This document shows positions 23,713 to 34,050 of a DNA stretch of 64,000 nt, piece after piece. The notes under the pieces were generated by a model, which was given only the letters and a program-made list of their open reading frames with translations, was not told the DNA's origin and searched no databases. Origin of the DNA: Actinoplanes lobatus (GTDB lineage: Bacteria > Actinomycetota > Actinomycetes > Mycobacteriales > Micromonosporaceae); assembly GCF_014205215.1 (NCBI RefSeq), contig NZ_JACHNC010000001.1, forward strand, positions 5,001 through 69,000, read 5' to 3'. Made by a program: the position numbers and the translations under genes. Every line of letters starts with the position of its first letter. The first letter of the stretch is position 1.

Positions 23713-24597
23713 GTGGATCCGATCATGGTGCTCGCCGGCCTGGGAGTCGGCATCATCGTCGGTTTGACCGGCATGGGCGGCGGCGCCCTGATGACCCCCA
23801 TCCTGGTGCTGCTCTTCGGCGTGCACCCGGTCGCCGCCATCTCCAGCGACCTGGCCGCCAGCGCGATCATGAAACCGTTCGGCGGCTGGGTGCACGCCCG
23901 CCGCGGCACGGTGAACTGGCGGCTGGTGGCCTGGCTGTGCGCCGGCAGCATCCCGTCCGCCTTCCTCGGCGTCCTGCTGCTGGACCTGTTCGGCAGCGAC
24001 GAGAACGTCCAGCACTCCGTCAAGATCGCCCTCGGCGTGGCGCTGCTGCTGGCCGCCGGCGGCATGCTGCTCAAGGCCTGGACCGGGCGCCGCAACGCGA
24101 ACCGCCCGGCGGCGCCGATCACCGTCAAGCCCGTACCGACCGTGCTGATCGGGATCATGGGCGGACTCGTGGTCGGCCTCACCTCGGTCGGCTCCGGCTC
24201 CCTGATCATCGTGGCGCTGCTGGCGCTCTACCCGACGCTGCGCGCCAACGACCTGGTCGGCACCGACCTGATCCAGGCGGTTCCGCTGGTCACCGCCGCG
24301 GCACTGGGCCACGCCTTCTTCGGCGACCTCCACCTCGACATCGCCGGCGCGGTGATCCTCGGGTCCATCCCGGGCGTGCTGATCGGCTCCCGGATCTCGT
24401 CGCGGGCGCCCGGCGGGCTGGTCCGGTCCGCGCTGGTGATCGTGCTGCTGGCCAGCTCCCTCAAACTGTTCGACCTGCCCACCCTGGTGGTCGGGGTGGT
24501 CGCCGGCGTGGCGGTCCTGGTCGCCGTCGGCATCGGCCTGCACGGCCGGACGACCCGGCAGAAGCAGGAGGAGCCGGTGGAGGCCGGCATCAGCTAA
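23713..24597 (+). CDS. TauE/SafE family membrane transporter
   Basis: About 294 residues with seven or eight hydrophobic segments in two similar halves: GIIVGLTGMGGGALMTPIL (first half) and GGLVVGLTSVGSGSL (second), the typical TauE/SafE repeats. The family exports or imports sulfite, sulfoacetate or other small organic anions. The start is unsettled: GTG 23713 lies 24 nt after a strong AGGAGGG, and CTG 23704 or ATG 23725 are other choices. Upstream, 23640-23690 is less GC-rich and has repeated ACTCnACA-like elements that could be a regulatory site. Confidence 0.85.
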   Translation: MDPIMVLAGLGVGIIVGLTGMGGGALMTPILVLLFGVHPVAAISSDLAASAIMKPFGGWVHARRGTVNWRLVAWLCAGSIPSAFLGVLLLDLFGSDENVQHSVKIALGVALLLAAGGMLLKAWTGRRNANRPAAPITVKPVPTVLIGIMGGLVVGLTSVGSGSLIIVALLALYPTLRANDLVGTDLIQAVPLVTAAALGHAFFGDLHLDIAGAVILGSIPGVLIGSRISSRAPGGLVRSALVIVLLASSLKLFDLPTLVVGVVAGVAVLVAVGIGLHGRTTRQKQEEPVEAGIS

Positions 24598-24651
24598 TCC
24601 CGCCCCGGGGACCTGCCGATGGGAGGCAGCGTCGAATCTCGGGGAGTGCGG

Positions 24652-27063
24652 ATGAACGTACGGCAGAAGCTGCTCGGGGGCTATCTCCTGGTGGCTCTCA
24701 TGGTGGCGGCGACCGCGCTGATCACGTGGCAGACCACCACGGTCTCGGCCGAGCGGGCCGCCGCGCTGGAGGCCGCACGGCTGGCCCGGGGCGTCGCCAT
24801 GGACATCGCGCTGGGCCTCGCGGTCGACACCGAGGGCGAGGTGCCGGCGCCGCTGTACTACAGCCCCGACGCGCTCGGCAACTACCTCCAGCGGATGCAC
24901 ACGACCCAGCACCGCGACGCCGTGGTGGTGGACTCCGGCAAGTACATCCTCGGCGACGTCGTCGAGGAGAACGTCGCGTCGGTCTTCGACCACGACCTCG
25001 GCAACGAGGTCGGCAGGACGATCGACGACGGCGAGTCCCGCGTCTTCGTCGAGACGAGCGCCGACTATCCCGACGGCATCAAGCAGGTCGTGGTGCCGAT
25101 GAGCACCAAGGCCGGCAAGCGGATCGGCGCGGTCATCCTCGAGTACACCCCGATCTACGAGCAGATGATGGCGTCCACCCGGACGGCCCAGACCATCACC
25201 ATGGTCAGCTCCGCCGTGGTGATCCTGCTGGTGCTGGCCCTCGGCGTCGGGCTGTCCGGCTCGCTGATCCGCCGGATCACCTCGCTGACCGCGGCGGTCC
25301 GCACCATCCGTACCGGGGACTACTCGCTGCGGGTGCCGCCGGACGGCCGCGACGAGATCGGGCGGCTGGCCCGCGCCTTCAACGCGATGGCCGAACAGCT
25401 GGAGCTGTCGGCCCGGGAGATCCTGGCCAAGGAGTACACCGACAGCATCCTGGCCAACGCCGGCGAGGGCATCTGCGGCATCGACCCGGCCGGGCGGATC
25501 ACCTTCGCCAACGACGCGGCCGGGCGGATCACCGGCCTCGGCGCCGGCGGGCTGCTCCAGCGGGCGGCCACCGTGCTCTTCCCGGAGGCGGCCGACGGGC
25601 TGACCAGCGGCATCCGGGAGGGCCGCCTGCTGCGCCCGGACGGCACCACGGTCCGGGTCGAGTACAACGTCAGCTCCCTGGAGAAGGCGGGCCGGCCGAT
25701 CGGCGCGGTCGTCGTGCTGCGCGACGTCACCCGGCAGCGCGACCTCGAACACGACCTGCGCCACCAGGCCCTGCACGACGGGCTCACCGGGCTGCCCAAC
25801 CGCAAGCTGCTGCTCGACCGGCTGGACCACGCGCTCAACCGGGCCCGGTCCTCCGGCGAGCACATCGCCCTGCTCTACCTCGACCTGGACGGTTTCAAAC
25901 GGGTCAACGACAGCCTCGGGCACAACGCCGGCGACCTGCTGCTGCGGACCGCGGCGGAGCGGCTGAGCTCCGTCCTGCGCCCGCACGACACGGTGGCCCG
26001 GCTCGGCGGCGACGAGTTCGCCGTCCTGCTCGAGGGCGCCACCCCGCCGGTGGTGGAGAGTCTGGCCCGCGCCTGCCTGGACGCCATCGCCCGGCCCTTC
26101 GTGGTGCACGGGCGGGAGGCGGTGGTGACGGTCAGCGTCGGCGTGGTCCCGGACGCGGCCCGTTACGCCGACGCCGACGAGGTGGTCCGCAACGCCGACG
26201 TCGCCATGTACGCCGCCAAGGACCTGGGCAAGAACCGGTTCATGGTGTTCGAGAACCGGATGCACGAGCAGCTGCTCACCCGGCTCGAACAGGAGAACCG
26301 GCTGCGCGAGGCGGTGCACCGCGGCGAGCTGCGACTGCACCTGCAACCGGTGTACGCGGTCCAGGAAGGTCAGGTGGCCGGCGCCGAGGCGCTGGTCCGC
26401 TGGCAGGACCCGTTGCGCGGGCTCCAGCAGCCGGGTTCGTTCATCCCGCTCGCCGAGGAGACCGGCATGATCATCGAGATCGACCGGTGGATCCTCCTCG
26501 AATCCTGCCGGATGCTGCGCCACTGGCAGGTGGAGAGCCCGTGGACCGCGCCCGCCTGGGTCAGCGTCAACCTGTCGGCCGCCCACCTGGACCTGCCCGA
26601 CCTCACCGACCACGTGGCGTACGCCCTGGCCGGTACCGGGCTCTCCCCGCACTGCCTGGTCCTGGAACTCACCGAGACGGTGATGATGCGGGACGTCGCG
26701 GTCACCTCGGCCCGCCTCCAGGAACTGCGCGACCTCGGCGTACGGATCGCCATCGACGACTTCGGCACCGGCTACTCGTCGCTCGGCTACCTCCGCGACA
26801 TCCCGGTCGACGTGCTGAAGCTCGACCGCTCGTTCATCACCGGGCTGCCCGGCAACAGCCGCCAGCAGGAACTGGTCAGCGCCATCGTGCAGCTCGGGCA
26901 CACCCTCGGCCTGCGGGTGGTGGCCGAGGGCGTCGAGGACGCCGAGGAGCTGAACCTGCTCACGGCGATGGGCTGCAAGTTCGTGCAGGGCTACCACCTG
27001 GGCCGCCCGGAACCGGCCCACCAGCTCTACGAACGGCTCACCACCCCGGCCCTCAACGGCTGA
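24652..27063 (+). CDS. Membrane-bound GGDEF-EAL cyclic-di-GMP protein
   Basis: 803 residues: first membrane helix (about 8-30), extracytoplasmic sensor (30-180), second helix (about 182-206), HAMP (205-258), PAS-like (262-365), GGDEF domain with intact GGDEF (452-456) and an I-site RPHD five residues before it, then an EAL domain with GAEALVRW (EAL 578-580), ELTE and IDDFGTGYSS. Both catalytic motifs look intact, so it could both make and break c-di-GMP. ATG 24652 has GGGGAG 5 nt upstream; the frame from 24619 is less likely. Stands alone. Confidence 0.94.
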   Translation: MNVRQKLLGGYLLVALMVAATALITWQTTTVSAERAAALEAARLARGVAMDIALGLAVDTEGEVPAPLYYSPDALGNYLQRMHTTQHRDAVVVDSGKYILGDVVEENVASVFDHDLGNEVGRTIDDGESRVFVETSADYPDGIKQVVVPMSTKAGKRIGAVILEYTPIYEQMMASTRTAQTITMVSSAVVILLVLALGVGLSGSLIRRITSLTAAVRTIRTGDYSLRVPPDGRDEIGRLARAFNAMAEQLELSAREILAKEYTDSILANAGEGICGIDPAGRITFANDAAGRITGLGAGGLLQRAATVLFPEAADGLTSGIREGRLLRPDGTTVRVEYNVSSLEKAGRPIGAVVVLRDVTRQRDLEHDLRHQALHDGLTGLPNRKLLLDRLDHALNRARSSGEHIALLYLDLDGFKRVNDSLGHNAGDLLLRTAAERLSSVLRPHDTVARLGGDEFAVLLEGATPPVVESLARACLDAIARPFVVHGREAVVTVSVGVVPDAARYADADEVVRNADVAMYAAKDLGKNRFMVFENRMHEQLLTRLEQENRLREAVHRGELRLHLQPVYAVQEGQVAGAEALVRWQDPLRGLQQPGSFIPLAEETGMIIEIDRWILLESCRMLRHWQVESPWTAPAWVSVNLSAAHLDLPDLTDHVAYALAGTGLSPHCLVLELTETVMMRDVAVTSARLQELRDLGVRIAIDDFGTGYSSLGYLRDIPVDVLKLDRSFITGLPGNSRQQELVSAIVQLGHTLGLRVVAEGVEDAEELNLLTAMGCKFVQGYHLGRPEPAHQLYERLTTPALNG

Positions 27064-27081
27064 ACCGGCCGAAATGGAATC

Positions 27082-27120
27082 GGCCACCGCCCACCCGGGG
27101 CAGGCGGGTGAGCGGTGGCC
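27082..27120. terminator. Terminator hairpin between converging genes
   Basis: GGCCACCGC and ACCCG on the left pair with CGGGT and GCGGTGGCC on the right, one mismatch, 7-nt loop. It begins 19 nt after the GGDEF-EAL stop and ends 61 nt before the amylopullulanase stop. Confidence 0.8.
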
Positions 27121-27181
27121 GTGATCGGGTGCTGAACCGGGTCGGCGCCGGGGTGGAAGGGGACCGGCGCCGACCCGGGGG

Positions 27182-30100
27182 TCAGCTCTGCACGAAGACC
27201 GAGACGGTCCGTGCGGGGACGGTGAGCGTGCCGGTCGCCGCCGCGAAGGACGCGGAGCGGGTGACCGGGTCGGCCGAGGCCTGCTGCACCGGGTGGAGGG
27301 CGACCTTCTTGCCGGCCAGCGCGGGCACCGTCTGGGTGGCCGCCGTGGTGCCGGCGTTGAAGACCACCGTGATCGACTTCCACTGACGGTCCACGCCGCG
27401 GGCGTCGATCGTCATGGTGATCACGCCAGGGGTCTCGTTCAGGCCGGACAGCGGGAACGACACCCGCTGGCGCACCTGCGAGCCGGTGGCCAGACCGAAC
27501 GCCGGGCTGGACTTCCGGATCCTGAGCAGCTCCTGGTAGAGGTTGTTGGACAGGTTCATCGAGGCGCAGTCCGGCACCAGGGCCGGGTCGGCCAGCAGCG
27601 GCTTGGCGTAGGCGTACTTCGACTCGTTGTCCGCCTTGGGCGGCAGACCCCGGCCGAAACCGTTGCCCTGCGTGCAGTCCCAGATGATCTGGTTGAACCA
27701 GTCACCGGAGTTGAACGAGTTCCGGTCCAGCGACTTGGAACGCAGGATCTCGCTGCCCGCGGTCACGAAGCCCACACCCTGCCCGAGCACCGTGGTGGCC
27801 AGCGCCACCGACTGCGCCCGTGCCCGGTCCGCGGCCGTGGTGGCCTGGGGCAGCTTGTACGCCAGCGCGTCGTACAGGATCTCGTTGTCGTGCGCGTCGA
27901 CGTAGGTGATCGACTCCCCGGGGTCGACCGTGTAGCCGGCCGGCGCCCCGTTGTAGTCGACCTGCGAGCCCTTGACGGTCGCGCCGGACGAGTCGGTGAA
28001 CGTGTAGTCCGCCAGGTTGCCGGTCAGACCGACCTTGATCAGGTCCTGGTAGTGCAGCAGGCGCGCCTTCTGCTCCGCCGCGGTGCCGTTGACCGCGTCG
28101 CCGTTGGGGGCGCCGGCCAGGCCGGACGCGAAGCCCTGGATGCGCGGGTTGCCGTCGAACGGGCCGCCGCCACGGACCGCGTCCCGGAGCCGGTCGTTGA
28201 ACACGCCGATCCCGGTGCCGCCCATGTTCAGCTGGGTGGCCTGGATGAAGCGGGCGTCGTTCGCCACCTCACCGAAGTTCCAGCCCTCGCCGTACACATA
28301 GATGTTCTTGCCGTCGACGCCGTCCCGCGCCAAGGTCAGCTTGTCGAGGGCCTTGCGCACCGCCAGGATGTTCTCCTTCGGGTGATGGCCCATCAGGTCG
28401 AAACGGAACCCGTCGACCTTGTACTGCTTGGCCCACGTGACGATCGAGTCGACCACGAGCTTGCCCATCATCGCGTTCTCCGGCGCGGTGTTGGCGCAGC
28501 AGGTGGAGTTGGCGACGGTGCCGTCCTCGAGCAGCCGGTGGTAGTAGCCGGGCACGATCTGGTCGAGCACCGACTTGGCGTCGGTCCCGGCCGCCGAGGT
28601 GTGGTTGTAGACGACGTCCATGACCACCCGCAGGCCGGCCTGGTTGACGCCGGCGACCATGGACCGGAACTCCTTGGTCCGGTCGTCGGGCGAGACCGCG
28701 TAGCCGCCCTCCGGAACCGTGTAGTGCAGCGGGTCGTAGCCCCAGTTGTAGCCGTCGGTCGCGGCCACCGCGGCGATGCAGGCCTGCTGCTCCTCCGAGT
28801 CGGCGGGCAGCGACGCCAGGTCACAGGCGGGCTGCTGCTGGTCGGCGCGCTTCTCCGGGATGGTGGCGAAGTCGAACGCCGGCAGCAGGTGCAGGTGGGT
28901 GACCCCGGCCTTGCTCAGCTCGGCCAGGTGCTTCATGCCTTCGGTGTTCTTCTGGGTGAAGGCGCTGAACGTGCCGCGGGAGGAAGCGGGCACGGACGCG
29001 TCGGCGATCGAGAAGTCCCGGACCGACAGCTCGGAGATCTGGATCTTCGCGGGTGCAACGGCGGCCGGCTTCCTGAGGCCCGCCCAGCCGGCCGGCGCGA
29101 GCGCCGGGTCGGACAGGCTGACGAAACGGCTGCGGGTGGAGTCGGCGGTCAGCGCGACCGCGTACGGGTCGGTGACCGACGCCGTGACCATCTTCTGCGC
29201 GGCCGGCTGCCACGCGGTGACCCGGAACTTGTAGTACTTGCCGGCCCAGTCGCCGCGGCCGGACCAGACGCCGGTGCGGTCGTCGCGGGTCAGCTCCACG
29301 AGGGCCGGGGAGACCTGGCCGGCGGTGTCGTAGACCTCGAGCTCGACGCCGCGGGCGGTCGGCGCCCACACCGCGACGCTCGCCTTCTTCCCGCTGACGA
29401 CCGGGCCGAGGGTGGCGTCGGTCGCGGAACCGTAGACGTCGTCGAGGACGCCGGAGAGCTGGACGCCGGTGGCCGAGAGCAGCTTGCCGGCGGCGTCGCG
29501 CTCGGTGACCACGACCTGGCCCTTGAGAACCTCTGCAAGATCTTTTTTAGAGGTACGGAAGGCGCCGTACTGCCAGAGGTGCGGGAACGCCTCGCGCTGC
29601 GCCTCGGTGAGGCCGTTGCGCTGAGCGGTCAATCCCGTGGAGGAGTACGTCCCGGTCAGCTCGCCGTCCGCGACGCCGATCCCGCCGGTGGGCGACCAGA
29701 CCAGGTCGTAGATCTTGCCGTCGGTGCCCGCCCCGACCGGCTCCAGAGTGGTGCCGGTGCCGGTCTTCCAGGCGATCGTGCCCCGGTCCAGCCAGACCGC
29801 GGCGGACTTGGTCACGTCGGCCACGCCACCGCCGCCGGCGGTCTTGACCAGCGGCAGCAGGCGGCTCTCCTGACCGGCGAGCAGCCAGACCTCGTGCCCC
29901 GCCTTGGCGAAGTCGAGGGACTGGTCGGCGGGCAGGTCCTTCTCGTCGCCGCGGTGGATGATGTAGCTCAGCGAGGTCGCCCCGGCCGCGAGCGGCACCT
30001 CGAAGACCGCGCCGTAGCTGTCGATCCGGGCCGGGAGCAGCGGGCTCGACCAGTCGGTCGGGTTCGCGGCGCCGGACCAGACGTGCATGCCCCAGCCGTC

Positions 30101-32638
30101 GTAGTTCCCGTCGGCGCGGTTCCAGTGGATGACCGCCTTGGTGGTGTCCTGCGCCGGGCCGGGCTCGCCGGTGGCGGCCTGCCGGGAGGTGTAGACCTTG
30201 GCGTCGCCCTGCTTGACCCAGATCTCCGGGTTCTCGCCGACGTTGATGCTGCGGTCCGCGTCGACGTCCTTGTCGCCGTCGTCGTCGACCACGATGAACC
30301 CGACGCTCTTCGCGCCCGGCTTGAGCTTCACGTAGGCGAAGCGGCCGTACGAGTCGGCGCCGATGAACTGCTGACCGTTGGGCCAGCTGGTGGACATGGA
30401 CGGGTCGACGTCGCCCCACACGTACAGGTTCTGGTCGTCGTACTCGCCGTCCGGCCGCTGGTAGTGCACGACCGCGTAGCCGGCGGTGGAGGTGGCCTCC
30501 GGGGTGCCGACGGTGATGTTCACGGTCGAGGACGCGAGCCGTCCCTTGCTGTCGCGCACCACTGCCTTGTACCGCACCGGGGTGTCCCCGGCCAGCCCGG
30601 TCAGGTCGTGGTAGACGCGGTAGGGCGCGCGGTCGGCGGTGCCGAGCAGCTTCCATTCGCCGTTTCCGGCCTGGGCCGCGAAGGTCACGGTCGACAGCGG
30701 GTCGCCGACGACGTCGGCGACGATCTCGGTGCGGGTGGCGACCGAGGCGTCCGGCTTCGGGCCGCTGATGCTCACGGTCGGAGCGGCGGAGGGTACGGCG
30801 ATCGCGTTCCCGGCCTTGAGGACGACCGAGGACAGCGCCGGAACCGTGATGGTGATCTTGCCAGTGGCGTCCGAGGTCACCGCCGTGGCGCCGCCGTAGA
30901 TCCCGGTGAACGTGGCGTTCGGCGTCGAGGTGGCGAAGCTGACGGTCTGCGCGGTGGTGGCGTTGTTGGACGCGACCACGTACTCGCCCCGCTTGGCCCT
31001 GTCGATGCGGGAGGCCGCGAAGACGCCCTGGCCCTCGGCCGCGTACCGGGTCACCTGGACGCCGGTGACCAGCGCCGGGTTCGCCTTGCGGAGCTTCGCG
31101 AGCGCCGCGATGGTCTGGTAGAGCGGGTGCGACGTGTTGTAGTTGTCCACCGCGTGGGTGCTGTCGGTGCCGATCAGGTCGTCGTCCAGGTAGTCCGCGC
31201 TCTTGCTCGCGTACAGGTCCTGGCGGGCGTCCTTGTCGCCGCCCGGCCCGGTGAAGCCCTGCTCGTCACCGGAGTAGACGACCGGCTGGCCCCGGGTCAG
31301 GAACATCAGCTCGTGGGCGAGCTGGTCGCGCTTGAGCTGGGTGTCGGCGGTCGCCGCGGCGGCGATGAAGGAGCCGATCCGGCCCATGTCGTGGTTGCCG
31401 AGGAAGGTGGGCAGCCGGTCCGCGCCGGTGTTGCGGGCGGTGTAGAGGTCGTCCTTGGAATACAGGGCGGACAGTGCGTCGGCGCCGCTGTTGCCGGTGA
31501 CGAAGCCGCGCGCCGCCTCCTGGAAGGAGAAGTCCAGCGTGGCCGGGAGCTTGCCCTCGCGTACGTAGGTCGACTGGATCTCCTGGTCGGCGGTGTAGAC
31601 CTCGCCGAACATGAAGAAGTCGTCCTTGCCGGCCTTCTTGGCGGCCCGCTCGACGCCGGGCGCCCACTGCTGCCAGAACTCCAGGTTGGAGTGCTTGACG
31701 GTGTCCAGGCGGTAGCCGTCGATGCCGGTGTCGGCGATCCAGTCCGAGTAGATCTCGGTCATGCCCTCGACCACCTCGGGACGCTCGGTGAAGAGGTCGT
31801 CGAGGCCGACGAAGTCGCCGTACTCACTGTTCTCGCCGGCGAAGGTGGAGTCGCCGCGGTTGTGGTACATGTTCACGTCGTTCAGCCAGGACGGCTTCTT
31901 GACGGTCCTGTCCGCGGTGCTGCCGAAGACCGGGGTGTACGGGTACGACGTCGCGTCGGTCTCCGGGAACGTCGAGGAGGCCGCGTAGTTGCGGTCCTCG
32001 AACGGCTGCCCGTCGGTGTCGGTGTACGGGGAGTCGGCCTTGTCGACGTACGTCTGGGTGTTCTCCGCGTACTTGATGACGTCCGCGGTGTGGTTGACGA
32101 TGATGTCCAGGTAGATCTTCATGCCCCGCTGGTGCGCGAGCTTGACCAGCTTCTTCAGGTCCGCGTTGGTGCCGAAGTGCGGGTCGACCTGGGTGAAGTC
32201 GGTGATCCAGTAACCGTGGTAGCCGGCCGACACGTCGGTGCCGGTGCCCTGCACGGGACGGTTCTTGAAGACCGGGGCGAGCCAGATGGCGGTGGTCCCG
32301 AGGCCCTGGATGTAGTCCAGCCGGTCCATCACGCCTTTGAGGTCGCCACCGTGGTAGAAGCCCTTGTCGGTGGGGTCGTAGCCGGTCGACAGCCGGTCGC
32401 CGGAGAGCCCGCCCTTGTCGTTGCGGGCGTCGCCGTTGGCGAACCGGTCCGGGAGCACGAAGTAGAACTGCTCACCGGAGGTCGGGTTGTCCGAGCCCCA
32501 GTTCGCGATCACCGCGTCGCTGGGAACGGAAGGAGCCGCGACGGCGGTGGAGGCCGGCACGGCGACGAGCGGGAGGAAAAGACTGAGCAGCGCGGCGCCC
32601 AGTCGCAGACGGCGGTGTAAAGATTTTCTCGGTGCCAC
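27182..32638 (-). CDS. Secreted amylopullulanase (alpha-amylase plus pullulanase)
   Basis: An 1,818-residue exported enzyme with two GH13 catalytic modules. Signal peptide about 1-35. Module one (about 45-600) has nucleophile Asp312 (GYRLDTVKH), acid Glu346 and Asp417 (GNHD), alpha-amylase type. Then an Ig-like/linker part, two similar CBM41-like beta modules (about 735-850 and 865-960), a CBM48-like part and module two, pullulanase type, with Asp1414 ([11 protein letters not shown]), Glu1451 (GEGW) and Asp1584 (AHDNE). Together they cut alpha-1,4 and alpha-1,6 bonds. GTG start, GGAAGG 7 nt upstream. Codon 7 is TTA. A short low-GC patch lies near residue 1030. Divergent from a LacI regulator. 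Confidence 0.93.
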   Translation of the reverse strand: MAPRKSLHRRLRLGAALLSLFLPLVAVPASTAVAAPSVPSDAVIANWGSDNPTSGEQFYFVLPDRFANGDARNDKGGLSGDRLSTGYDPTDKGFYHGGDLKGVMDRLDYIQGLGTTAIWLAPVFKNRPVQGTGTDVSAGYHGYWITDFTQVDPHFGTNADLKKLVKLAHQRGMKIYLDIIVNHTADVIKYAENTQTYVDKADSPYTDTDGQPFEDRNYAASSTFPETDATSYPYTPVFGSTADRTVKKPSWLNDVNMYHNRGDSTFAGENSEYGDFVGLDDLFTERPEVVEGMTEIYSDWIADTGIDGYRLDTVKHSNLEFWQQWAPGVERAAKKAGKDDFFMFGEVYTADQEIQSTYVREGKLPATLDFSFQEAARGFVTGNSGADALSALYSKDDLYTARNTGADRLPTFLGNHDMGRIGSFIAAAATADTQLKRDQLAHELMFLTRGQPVVYSGDEQGFTGPGGDKDARQDLYASKSADYLDDDLIGTDSTHAVDNYNTSHPLYQTIAALAKLRKANPALVTGVQVTRYAAEGQGVFAASRIDRAKRGEYVVASNNATTAQTVSFATSTPNATFTGIYGGATAVTSDATGKITITVPALSSVVLKAGNAIAVPSAAPTVSISGPKPDASVATRTEIVADVVGDPLSTVTFAAQAGNGEWKLLGTADRAPYRVYHDLTGLAGDTPVRYKAVVRDSKGRLASSTVNITVGTPEATSTAGYAVVHYQRPDGEYDDQNLYVWGDVDPSMSTSWPNGQQFIGADSYGRFAYVKLKPGAKSVGFIVVDDDGDKDVDADRSINVGENPEIWVKQGDAKVYTSRQAATGEPGPAQDTTKAVIHWNRADGNYDGWGMHVWSGAANPTDWSSPLLPARIDSYGAVFEVPLAAGATSLSYIIHRGDEKDLPADQSLDFAKAGHEVWLLAGQESRLLPLVKTAGGGGVADVTKSAAVWLDRGTIAWKTGTGTTLEPVGAGTDGKIYDLVWSPTGGIGVADGELTGTYSSTGLTAQRNGLTEAQREAFPHLWQYGAFRTSKKDLAEVLKGQVVVTERDAAGKLLSATGVQLSGVLDDVYGSATDATLGPVVSGKKASVAVWAPTARGVELEVYDTAGQVSPALVELTRDDRTGVWSGRGDWAGKYYKFRVTAWQPAAQKMVTASVTDPYAVALTADSTRSRFVSLSDPALAPAGWAGLRKPAAVAPAKIQISELSVRDFSIADASVPASSRGTFSAFTQKNTEGMKHLAELSKAGVTHLHLLPAFDFATIPEKRADQQQPACDLASLPADSEEQQACIAAVAATDGYNWGYDPLHYTVPEGGYAVSPDDRTKEFRSMVAGVNQAGLRVVMDVVYNHTSAAGTDAKSVLDQIVPGYYHRLLEDGTVANSTCCANTAPENAMMGKLVVDSIVTWAKQYKVDGFRFDLMGHHPKENILAVRKALDKLTLARDGVDGKNIYVYGEGWNFGEVANDARFIQATQLNMGGTGIGVFNDRLRDAVRGGGPFDGNPRIQGFASGLAGAPNGDAVNGTAAEQKARLLHYQDLIKVGLTGNLADYTFTDSSGATVKGSQVDYNGAPAGYTVDPGESITYVDAHDNEILYDALAYKLPQATTAADRARAQSVALATTVLGQGVGFVTAGSEILRSKSLDRNSFNSGDWFNQIIWDCTQGNGFGRGLPPKADNESKYAYAKPLLADPALVPDCASMNLSNNLYQELLRIRKSSPAFGLATGSQVRQRVSFPLSGLNETPGVITMTIDARGVDRQWKSITVVFNAGTTAATQTVPALAGKKVALHPVQQASADPVTRSASFAAATGTLTVPARTVSVFVQS

Positions 32639-32807
32639 TGCGCACCCTTCCGATTCGGTGGTATCGGATCGACTGTTATATATTTCCAGGCACCACCCCG
32701 GCGTGGACGCCGCCCGATCGACTCCGTAGTGTGATCATGGGACGGCCCGCCGATCCGGGGCACGTTCATCGAACGATCTACTTGTATCGCTCTTGTTGCC
32801 GGGACGT

Positions 32808-32823
32808 TAGCAAGGTCTTGCAT
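32808..32823. promoter_or_regulatory. Candidate MalR operator in amylopullulanase/lacI gap
   Basis: GCAAG-GT-CTTGC is an inverted repeat between the two divergent genes, 59 nt before the lacI start. The same half-sites occur upstream of malE (37375-37417) and at 37594-37605. MalR-type repressors of Streptomyces bind CTTGCAG-like half-sites, so this is the likely operator; binding is inferred. Confidence 0.6.
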
Positions 32824-32881
32824 CGAATGGAAGACCTTTCAGGACCATGCCGAGCAGACAACAGACCACTAGAGTGGGACC

Positions 32882-33925
32882 ATGCGTGCGCGAATGGCCG
32901 ATATCGCCAAACAGGCTCAGGTCAGTGAGGCGACGGTGTCGCGTGTCATAAATGACCGCCCCGGCGTCTCGGCTGAAACCCGGCAAGCGGTTCTGACCGC
33001 ACTCGACGTGCTGGGGTATGAACGACCGGAAAGATTGCGCAAGCGCAGCGCCGGCCTCGTCGGCCTGGTCGTCCCCGAGCTGGAAAACCCGATCTTCCCG
33101 GCCTTCGCCCAGGTGATCGAGTCGACGCTGGCGCAGCACGGCTACACGCCGGTGCTCTGCACCCAGTCGCCGGGCGGCGTCACCGAGGACGAGTACGTGG
33201 AGATGCTCCTCGACCGGCAGGTCTCCGGCATCGTCTTCATCTCCTCACTCGCCGCCGACACCACCTCGGACCGCTCCCGCTACCAGCGCCTGCTCGACCG
33301 GCCGCTGCCGATCGTGCTGGTCAACGGCTATGCGAAGGAGCTGGAGGCGCCGTTCGTCTCGTGCGACGACCGGGTCGCCGGCGAGCTGGCGGTCACCCAT
33401 CTGGTGGCGCTCGGGCACCGCCGGATCGGCATGATCTCCGGCCCCAACCGGTTCATCAACACCCAGCGCAAGCTCCAGGGCTACCGCACCGCCATGAAGC
33501 GCGAGGTGGGCCTGAGCGACGCCGAGGTGGACGAGATGATCTCGCTGACCCTGTTCGGCGTGGAGGGCGGCGAGGTGGCCGCCGACCGGCTGCTGGCCAA
33601 GGGCGTGACCGGCATCATCTGCGCCTCGGACATGATGGCGCTGGGCGCGATCCGGGCCGCCCGGCGGCGTGGCCTGCGGGTTCCGGAGGAGGTGTCGGTC
33701 ATCGGCTTCGACGACTCGGCGCTGATCCCGTTCACCGACCCGCCGCTGACCACGCTGCGCCAGCCGGTCGCCGCCATGGCGGTGGCCGCGGTCCGTTCCC
33801 TGGTCGACGAGATCAACGGGCACGGCGCGCCGCACTCTGAGTACCTTTTCCATCCCGAGTTGGTGGTCCGAAACTCGACGGCGGTCGCTCCGATGCGCTC
33901 GGAGGTTTCCGTCACCGTCGCCTGA
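32882..33925 (+). CDS. LacI-family regulator, MalR-like
   Basis: 347 residues. N-terminal LacI helix-turn-helix (MADIAKQAQVSEATVSRVIN, about 5-25) with the hinge region following, then a periplasmic-binding-protein-like sensor domain with GLVVPELENPIFP and VIGFDDSAL. Placed between the amylopullulanase and malEFG, it most likely represses both until maltose or maltodextrin appears. TAGAGT lies 6 nt before ATG 32882, so probably leaderless; ATG 32894 would be the other choice. Gene 5' end is less GC-rich than the rest. Confidence 0.92.
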   Translation: MRARMADIAKQAQVSEATVSRVINDRPGVSAETRQAVLTALDVLGYERPERLRKRSAGLVGLVVPELENPIFPAFAQVIESTLAQHGYTPVLCTQSPGGVTEDEYVEMLLDRQVSGIVFISSLAADTTSDRSRYQRLLDRPLPIVLVNGYAKELEAPFVSCDDRVAGELAVTHLVALGHRRIGMISGPNRFINTQRKLQGYRTAMKREVGLSDAEVDEMISLTLFGVEGGEVAADRLLAKGVTGIICASDMMALGAIRAARRRGLRVPEEVSVIGFDDSALIPFTDPPLTTLRQPVAAMAVAAVRSLVDEINGHGAPHSEYLFHPELVVRNSTAVAPMRSEVSVTVA

Positions 33926-33930
33926 CCGAA

Positions 33931-33967
33931 ATCGTGCGGGTGGCGGCCGGGCCGCCGTCCGCACGAT
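33931..33967 (+). terminator. Terminator hairpin after the LacI gene
   Basis: ATCGTGCGG pairs with CCGCACGAT, and inner GGCGG with CCGCC, starting 6 nt after the stop codon. A second hairpin follows at 33998-34035. Confidence 0.75.
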
Positions 33968-33997
33968 GAGAGAGCGTTCTCCCGGATGCGGGAAAGA

Positions 33998-34035
33998 CGT
34001 CCAGGCGCCTACCGGAATCGGTAGACGCCTGGACG
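33998..34035. terminator. Bidirectional terminator between lacI and malG
   Basis: CGTCCAGGCG and CTACCG pair with CGGTAG and CGCCTGGACG around GAAT, with one mismatch. It lies 16 nt past the malG stop and ends the malEFG operon; being symmetric it also backs up the lacI terminator. Confidence 0.85.
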
Positions 34036-34050
34036 AATTCGTTTAGCGAA

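Noticed and set aside
23461..27087. A 1,208-codon open frame antisense to the TauE and GGDEF-EAL genes
   Set aside because: It spans two real genes and the gap between them, has His/Gln/Asp-rich low-complexity sequence and no recognisable domain.
27293..32620. A 1,775-codon open frame antisense to the amylopullulanase gene
   Set aside because: The opposing frame has two full sets of GH13 motifs and a signal peptide; the antisense frame is Val/Gly/Arg-rich without known motifs, as expected from GC-rich third positions.
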